Positions 57,881-64,000 of a stretch of DNA of 64,000 bases are shown piece after piece; the stretch's first letter is position 1; each line of letters opens with the position of its first letter. The notes under the pieces were generated by a model that saw nothing but the letters and a program-made list of their open reading frames with translations, did not search any database and was not told where the DNA came from. The DNA is from Cristatella mucedo. Its lineage: Eukaryota > Bryozoa > Phylactolaemata > Cristatellidae. The translations under genes were made by a program, and so were the position numbers. The stretch covers positions 1,154,001 through 1,218,000 of the forward strand of contig WPIO01000044.1 of assembly GCA_009760855.2 (NCBI GenBank), written 5' to 3'.

Positions 57881-58814
57881 CAACTAGGAGAGATTCACGG
57901 CAGCACTTCAGAGAGATTGCTCAGCAGGTTCGAGATTATGCTGGGAATATCAAGCAAGCAGATTTACGGGCGCGGCCTTCACACTTTCATGTTCACGCAT
58001 TGTTTGCATGGCTAGTGCAAATGACCGCTCTTCCTTTTAATTTTTTGATCATCAGCATGTACTAACTATACTTCTAGCCTTGTGTAGTAGCTGCTGTACA
58101 TTGCTCTCACTTTGCTGCTGCTGCGCCGAACCGGGACTGACTTGCCCTTCCTGGTTAACAGTAGCTGGGCTCGTGCTCGTCAATACATAGCACTAGCTGG
58201 ACCCCTAGCTACTTCGAGTTTGAGCCTTGACTTTGCATGATCCCTCTTCGAGCCCTAGCTCCTTAGTGTTTGGGCCTTAACATTGCACGACACCTTTGCT
58301 GTAGATACACATTGGCATTGGGAGACTCTTGGGCTGCACTTATGTTTAGCTATGCAACTGAATGCTGCTTGGATCTCACCCAGTGTTTATTAGTCTGTTT
58401 GGTCGGCAAGCAAACCAAGAATTGCAATAAAACCCATACAATCTCAATGTTCTTTGAATTTGCTGCTAGTGAATGTTTTCAGAATCTGATATCAAAAGAG
58501 CTGTATCCACAGCAACAGCACGGCAGCCATTTGTGCCTGCTGGTTGCACTTTTGTGAGCTATGACAATTAATTACTTGTTTTAGCTACATAATAGTTATC
58601 CTAGATTCCAGGTAGCACTCGTGTAGTGGCTGTGCTTGCTGCTTGGCTTGTCTTTTGCCAAAGCTGTGCTTAATGCTTTGCAGATGGTCATGCTAATTTA
58701 TAGGCTTGGTGTTTTATTGTGCTCACTTACTGAAGACCTAGATTGCTTACCTATTATTTGCTTTGGTGTGAGTGGGAGGAAGCAGGATGTCCTATACAGG
58801 CCCTGGTTATACAG
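57881..58814. other. DUS3L intron 2, no recognised element
   Basis: Apparently unique intronic sequence. Open frames on the plus strand show no domain. Confidence 0.5.
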
Positions 58815-59115
58815 GTTAGCTGATTCAACAGCCTCATTTATATCTGCACTAATTGAAGCAAGAAAGTTTGCCATTTCGTCTGATGATGGCACTGCAAGAT
58901 AGCACAGCATTGTCTTCCGTGACCATACAATGACTACTACTCTGACTCAGCTAAGCGAGTCCACAGGCAATGAGCTCTCAAACAGAAGAAGTAGCCGTAA
59001 CGGCTGTACAACTGCTTGATGTGGGCAATAAAGGATTGCCCACTTCAGGAATCAACCCCACAACCTGGGTCGTGAAGAGCAAGCACCTTATCTCCTGAGC
59101 TAAGACTCGGGGTTG
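58815..59115 (-). mobile_element. SINE-A copy, split, in DUS3L intron 2
   Basis: The tail end (TTAGCTGATTCAACAGCCTC, 58,815-58,850) is separated by about 135 bases from the remainder at 58,985-59,115 (AGCCGTAACGGCT, a damaged B-box region, AAGGTGCTTGCTC on the minus strand). The intervening DNA is unassigned. Confidence 0.55.
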
Positions 59116-59185
59116 GCACTCTCCCCGTATATGCTTCCTGGTCTGTCGGTGGTTGTGTTGATTTTGTATTTTGCATCACTTTCAG

Positions 59186-59455
59186 GTTGGAAACCTGCCG
59201 TTCAGACGAGTGTGCAAGCACCTGGGTGCAGACATAACTTGTGGTGAGATGGCAATGGCAACCAACATACTGCAGTGTCAGAGTTCCGAGTGGGCTCTGC
59301 TAAAGAGGCATCCAAGTGAGGATTTTTTTGGCGTGCAGCTTTGCGGTGCATTTGCTGACACCATGACCAAGTGTGCACAGCTGATAGAAGATACGTGCGA
59401 GGTCGATTTCATTGATATCAATGTCGGCTGCCCCATCGACCTTGTTTGCAATAAG
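59186..59455 (+). CDS. DUS3L: DUS3L exon 3 (catalytic core)
   Basis: Exactly 90 codons between acceptor TTTCAG and donor AAG|GTACGT, phase 0 at both ends (residues 424-513). It begins [20 protein letters not shown] and carries the conserved FGVQL strand and [15 protein letters not shown]. Cys505 in Asn-Val-Gly-Cys-Pro is the catalytic cysteine of the Dus family, which protonates the uracil ring during reduction. The exon has no stops, and no gaps are apparent relative to the family pattern. Confidence 0.96.
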
Positions 59456-60004
59456 GTACGTAGTCGAGGTATGCTGAGCCGCTTGTCGAGTATGTCAAAC
59501 AATGCAGCTTATTGTCATATGTTATTACCAGTTAATATCTTGCTCTGTGTGCATGCACACGTGCATTTTGTGTATTAACTTGCGAGACCTAGCAAAGACT
59601 GTAAGGCATTCTGCATCGTGGTCAGATTTGTGGGGTGCTGTGCTAGGGACAAGTACTGGCCGTCGGCTTGATGTAGCGCTGCATTAGAATGTGTCTTTAC
59701 ATCATCACAGCTTATGCCAGGCGACCAGTCCTATTTTTACGTGCATGCTGACTCTATGCAGCTGACCCAAGATCTTTTATCTATTTATTGCCATCAAGCT
59801 AACTGTTAGTAGTGGCTGCAGAAAGTAAGAGCAAGATACTGTTTTGGTCTGCTGAGGCACATCCTTAGTTGCCGGAGCAGCTGTAAGGGTATGTTGTGAG
59901 CGTGAGTGTGCCCGTATTGCTAAACATCAAACGACTTGAAGCACTCGGAACCCAACCGAACTCAACAACGTTTAGTAATCAACTGCAGTTTCGCAGACGT
60001 TAAT
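59456..60004. other. DUS3L intron 3, left part, no recognised element
   Basis: Begins with the GTACGT donor. No repeat family or RNA gene was recognised. Confidence 0.5.
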
Positions 60005-60145
60005 GCTGGTTTGGTCCAGCGGTTAAGGTGCTCGCGCCTATCAACGTCTGGCTGAGGTCGTGGGCTCAAGCCTCAAGGCTTATGTGAAGCGCCTGAATAG
60101 AGATTAAGTTCTCTTGGGGCACTATACAACTGAATTATATATTTT
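60005..60145 (+). mobile_element. SINE-B copy, best preserved
   Basis: GGTTTGGTCCAGCGGTTAAG (A-box region), GAGGTCGTGGGCTCAAGCC (B-box region), TATGTGAAGCGCCTGAATAG, AGATTAAGTTCTCTTGGGGC, and an ACTATACAACTGAATTATAT end. The last 50 bases align with the LINE-A stem-loop and tail. It lies in DUS3L intron 3, sense to the gene. Confidence 0.85.
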
Positions 60146-60620
60146 TAACCGGAGCTTTCATCGTCTGTGGCTCAGGAACACTGCGTTTTGATTAGCTAGC
60201 ATCGTTGCTAGCGCCAAGCATCAGTAATGCTGCGTTCCGATTGGCTAGTCAAGGTTAGTAGGCCCCCCCAACCTAGTACCGGCAGCCGACAACATTTAGG
60301 CGAGTCGCTGCCATAGGCTGGGTTATGCATTCTCTATCACGATCTCAACGGGTAATATGTTCAAGTCCGAGAGCGAAAAGGAAAAAAAGCATTTCAGCAC
60401 CATGCGTGTTTGTGCCTAGAACTGTGAACTGCTAGTTCAGAGAACTTCAGTGCTGGCCTGATAAGCTGCGATGCAGCTGGTTATGCAGAGCATGTCGTGG
60501 TGACTTGGAAAACCAATCTCTACGTTATATTCACAAGAAGGCTGTACCCTATGTCAAGATGGTTGTCGTTCGGTTTGACTTGATAAAAAAAAACAAGTAA
60601 AAGATCGCTTTCCGGTCGGT

Positions 60621-60654
60621 TTTGGAACTGCTCCCCTTCGGGAGCAGTTCCAAA
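60621..60654. repeat. 15-bp perfect hairpin with repeated GCAGTTCC
   Basis: TTTGGAACTGCTCCC (60,621-60,635) and GGGAGCAGTTCCAAA (60,640-60,654) pair around a CTTC loop. Two more GCAGTTCC copies follow within 25 bases. It lies in DUS3L intron 3. Confidence 0.9.
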
Positions 60655-61224
60655 CGCAGTTCCAAAAAGCAGTTCCTTTGGCTGCCGAAGCCAGACCACC
60701 TGCTGCAGTGGTGTTTGGATTCTAAGGCTGAAAACTAAGTTTGCACATCTAAGGAAGCATTTAAGTGAGCCGACATTATTACGTTGGAATAAAGCATACG
60801 GGTAGAAAACACTGAGAAAATTAGTCAAGAAGCAATCGATACTTTATGAAGGATGCCCTTCATAAGACAAGCATTTTAGAAATGCACTAAGTTTTGATGA
60901 TTTCTACATAAAAGGAAAGCATTAAATAGGCATTGTGAGGACCCAATCTAACCCTGAAGTAAACAGGAAGCAAAATATCTTAAAATCACAAATCTACCGG
61001 TCTCTGAATCTTATGTGACTTGTGTCCCAACTTGTTGAACCTTTGAACATCGAGGTACACGTTGGCACCTAGTTGATTTATAAGCTTGCAACTTTTACCT
61101 GTTTTCTTTATAGTCCACCTTTCTGCCTTGGTATATGTAAGTAATTAGACATGTAATGAGGATGAATAAAATGGAAAATCAAGTTCAACGACTCATCAGG
61201 ACAAGTATACCAACACTTACCAAA

Positions 61225-61397
61225 AAAAATACTAGCTGATTTAATAGCCTCTTCTGTATAGCAGCAGAAGAGCCTTTACGGCTATCACCACCACTTGCGG
61301 CAGTGATAAAGGATTACCTACCGCAGGATTTGAACCCACGACTTCGGGACCGAGGTCATGAAAAGCAACCGCCTCACCTAGTGCTCCATCACGACCC
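61225..61397 (-). mobile_element. SINE-A copy in DUS3L intron 3
   Basis: On the minus strand: ATGGAGCACTAGGTGAGGCGG (A-box region), GACCTCGGTCCCGAAGTCG (palindrome), B box GGTTCAAATCC, AGCCGTAAAGGCTC and GAGGCTATTAAATCAGC, ending in a T-run. It lies antisense to the gene. Confidence 0.82.
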
Positions 61398-62442
61398 CCT
61401 TGATCTGGGATGAGCTAGATTAGTGGTGCTTAAGCAGAGCCCAACTCGTGTTCCAAATTTCACACCTATCGGTGAAGTATGCCTCGTTTATTATTTAGCT
61501 ACAGTAATGTTCCTAAGTATTTACTCATTCCGGGAGAGGTCATATCCTTATGTGTTGGGGCTACAAACAGCGTAACTGCTCTGGAGTGACGTTCTTAGCG
61601 GAAGTGATAGATCGTATAATATAGACATATAAGCATCATTATTATGATGTATGCACGAAGAAATCGACGGAATTGACTACATGACAATCCAGCCTTGAAG
61701 TATATTAGCATGCAGACTTTTCAGTACAAGAGAGTGCAAGATGCTTACGTCCTTTCGGGCTTATTTTACATCCACCTTCTGGTCCATTGGGTAGGAACAG
61801 GTGCTTATGAGGTATGCCGAATGCTTTAGTACAAAGCTGCTTGCTAAATGCGTTCTGCTAGTCGTTCACAAACAGTGCTGGAGCAATGGGAAGTTCGCTC
61901 TTGTACTTGGAATGAGAGTAGATTATATCAGGTGTAATCTGGCTAAGCACACTGGGAAACACTCCAGAACCAACATGTGTAACTGGCTGCTTTAAATTGC
62001 CGACTTGTGAGCAGTTGTCTCATGAAAGTGGCCAGCACCTTTGCGAGCCAAGCTAGCATCCATTGATGCCTGACATGGATGGCCACACTGGCAAACTTAA
62101 GCCCACATGACTGTCGGAGGTTGCAACGGTTCATTGAAGGCTGAACTACACGTAGCTTCAGCCTATACGAGGGATGTATATTGCTGTCGTAATTGTATGC
62201 GGATTTGTTTATTGGCAGGCAGTTGGAATTCAATTTCGAAGGGCCTGAATCCAATTAAAGATATATTTGTTGGTAGTGTTATACAGCTTGCCTGGTGTGT
62301 CGTTCAAGCTGCTGCTCAAGTCAGTAGTCAATGCATCTGCTATTCTGCTTTTGTGAACATTTCTTAATGTGGTGCTGGGTGATCACATAGGCCATCTAAT
62401 GAGGACCAATGGTATTATTGTTTTGCTTCTTGTTTTGTTTAG
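61398..62442. other. DUS3L intron 3, right part, no recognised element
   Basis: Apparently unique intronic sequence ending in the TTGTTTAG acceptor. No repeat or RNA gene was recognised. Confidence 0.5.
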
Positions 62443-62619
62443 GGAGCCGGCTCTGCACTGATGCGCCGGCAGAACAAGTTTGAGGACATAGTCCGAAGCA
62501 TGTCTGGAGTAATGACACGGCCACTTACCGTCAAGATTCGCACAGGCATCTGCCAAGGCGAAAACACAGCTCACACGCTGATACCTCGCTTGCGAGACTG
62601 GGGCGTCTCGCTAGTAACG
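62443..62619 (+). CDS. DUS3L: DUS3L exon 4
   Basis: Exactly 59 codons between acceptor TTGTTTAG and donor ACG|GTGAGC, phase 0 (residues 514-572). It encodes GAGSALMRRQNKFEDIV, then PLTVKIRTG with Lys544 of the Lys-Ile-Arg motif, an FMN/RNA-contacting site of the Dus barrel, and RDWGVSLVT. It continues the Gly-Gly-Gly-Cys-type loop that follows the catalytic Cys strand in exon 3. Confidence 0.96.
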
Positions 62620-63124
62620 GTGAGCACACAGTCTAACACAGCCTAACCGAGCTTGCTTAGCAGCAGGACTTTCCGATGATGATTTGAGAACTTATTTGCA
62701 CCTCTTGCTTGAAAGTCCTCACTAATAACATAATAACACAGTCCAGTAGTAGTTGTTAGTTAATCTATCGTCTGTTACCCTCCCCCCCAAAAAAAAAACA
62801 GGCAGTCCTCGTTGTAAAACTCTTGTGCTGCAGTGCCACCACTAGGCCTACTGGATGTCTTTTAGAATTTTGCAGGTCATTTTTTGCTACCGTGTGCATA
62901 ATGATGACGACTAAAAACGGTAAGAGGGCAAAGTACCTTAATGCTGCATACACGAGAGGCCTGTTATATTACTTGGGCCGGTTTCTGGAATTCCAATCTA
63001 CTTGCATGTGACTTGGAGAGTATAATCTGTTCATGAACATGGGCATACCAGCCAGTGTATTGTTGAATGGTGCATATCTCGTCTGAGCGATTTAGTTTTG
63101 CTTACTTGCATCCTTTATTTTCAG

Positions 63125-63221
63125 CTGCACGGTCGTACGAAAGAGCAACGCTACACCAAGTCAGCTGACTGGAACTACATTGCCGAGTGTTCGAAAGCTG
63201 CAGCACCTCTGCCTCTTTTCG
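63125..63221 (+). CDS. DUS3L: DUS3L exon 5
   Basis: It encodes residues 573-604 and one base of the next codon, between acceptor ATTTTCAG and donor G|GTAAAA. LHGRTKEQRYTKSADWNYI carries the conserved His-Gly-Arg of the barrel and Arg-Tyr-Thr with the downstream Ala-Asp-Trp. The exon ends at PLPLF with the first base of a Gly codon, matching the family's Phe-Gly-Asn-Gly-Asp segment, which must continue in the next exon. That exon is not in the window: the remaining sequence is intron filled with LINE-A. Confidence 0.94.
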
Positions 63222-63389
63222 GTAAAATATTTTCCACATAGCGCTGCATTCGGCTTGCAAGTATGTGTTTATGTAACTCGTGTAGGTATTTCGGGACATT
63301 TTCTTTTGCTGATTCAATCGAAATTTTGGGAGTGGCTCAGTGTGAAGCTCGGTAATGCATTAAACTAATAGAATAAAGATGCTTAAAAG

Positions 63390-64000
63390 CCTAAGCTGCA
63401 TGTATTGATGACAAAAATGCTTAAGCTGCATGTATTGATGACATCAGCACATGGATGGCAGCACATTTTCTAAAACTAAACGATGATTAAACTAACTTAC
63501 TAGTTATGGGCAAACTCAGTGTGATTCGCAAATTAGAAAGGCTGACGCTCAAAACTGGCTCTGCCAGCATATCTCCACTTGAATCAGGTCGAAATCTAGG
63601 TGTCATGTTCCAAAGTGACCTTTTGTTAGACGACCACGTCAGCTCCACAGTCAAATCTGCCTACATTAGCATTGCTAAAATTCGGGCTTGTTTAGATAAG
63701 GATACCACGTCTAAATTGGTCCGTGCATTTGTGACATCCCGTCTTGACTTCTGTAACTCACTGCTTGCTGGTCTATCGGCATGTGCAATCAGGCGACTAC
63801 AGCTGGTGCAAAACTCCGCAGCTAGGCTTGTATGTCGTGAGCGTCGCAGTTGCCACATCACTCCACTTCTCGCTGACCTGCACTGGCTACCAGTCAAGCA
63901 ACGGATTGACTTCAAGGTTTTGTCGCTCCCTTTTAGGTCACTTCATTCTTTGGCTCCAGCCTATCTCTCAGATCTACTCCCCCACCAGGCCAAGCATCGT
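63390..64000 (+). mobile_element. LINE-A in DUS3L intron 5, runs off the window
   Basis: 5'-truncated at the CTGCATGTATTGATGACATC block after YADD, whose first 22 bases are duplicated just upstream (63,393 and 63,424). It continues through the LLVMGK-like block, the DHVSSTVKSAY region and the HWLPVKQRIDFKVL block to the window end. A TAA replaces the Lys codon in the DDKTN block near 63,487. Confidence 0.9.

Larger units (their letters stand above)
48801..63221 (+). other. DUS3L: DUS3L gene, five exons visible, 3' end beyond window
   Basis: The locus encodes tRNA-dihydrouridine(47) synthase 3-like, the animal relative of yeast Dus3, which reduces a uridine in the variable loop of tRNAs using FMN and NAD(P)H. 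All introns are GT-AG: 48,899-52,063, 53,235-59,185, 59,456-62,442, 62,620-63,124, and an unfinished one from 63,222. The five exons keep one frame of about 604 codons with no stop. From memory of animal DUS3L proteins (about 650 residues), most of the barrel is present and the C-terminal helical part is missing to the right. LINE-A copies fill much of introns 1, 2 and 5, and SINEs lie in introns 2 and 3. Confidence 0.92.

Overview
This window comes from a metazoan nuclear genome, most likely a repeat-rich invertebrate. The evidence is one clearly recognisable gene split by GT-AG introns (DUS3L), many CR1/L2-like LINE copies ending in (ATT)n, tRNA-derived SINEs with Pol III A/B boxes, and abundant long microsatellites. 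I cannot assign a species. There are no operons, rRNA, CRISPR arrays or convincing stand-alone tRNA genes.

Right third (48.8-64 kb, + strand): the 5' two thirds of DUS3L, the tRNA-dihydrouridine synthase 3-like gene. Five exons join in phase: 48,801-48,898, 52,064-53,234, 59,186-59,455, 62,443-62,619 and 63,125-63,221. They encode about 604 residues: a short N-terminus, two CCCH zinc fingers, a low-complexity linker, and the FMN-binding barrel with the catalytic Cys. The C-terminus lies beyond the window. Four of the five introns visible carry LINE or SINE insertions.

Left and middle (0-48 kb): mostly interspersed repeats. The dominant family, here called LINE-A, is an AP-endonuclease LINE of the CR1/L2 type. 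Its 3' end carries a conserved stem-loop followed by (ATT)n. About twenty copies occur on both strands; most are 5'-truncated and several are nested. At least two further LINE families (LINE-B with a CATTA-type tail, LINE-C) are present as fragments. SINE-A has a tRNA-like head, a large palindrome and a T-run end. SINE-B has a tRNA-like head and a tail nearly identical to the LINE-A 3' end, which suggests LINE-A mobilises it. A MULE transposase relic (44.1 kb) and a pogo/Tigger-like DDE relic (43.5 kb) sit beside a degenerate 120-174 bp tandem satellite (44.5-45.2 kb).

A few splice-flanked open segments (11-199, 9,949-9,998 with 10,604-10,707, 13,400-13,477, and 11,791-11,936 on the minus strand) may be exons of unidentified genes; they are low confidence. 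Three abutting same-strand LINE-A pairs meet exactly at the (ATT)n tail, which looks like insertion of the element into its own tail. A perfect spacerless 38-bp palindrome lies at 30,626-30,663. I found no convincing novel multi-gene system; the most interesting biology is the LINE/SINE partnership and tail-targeted insertion.
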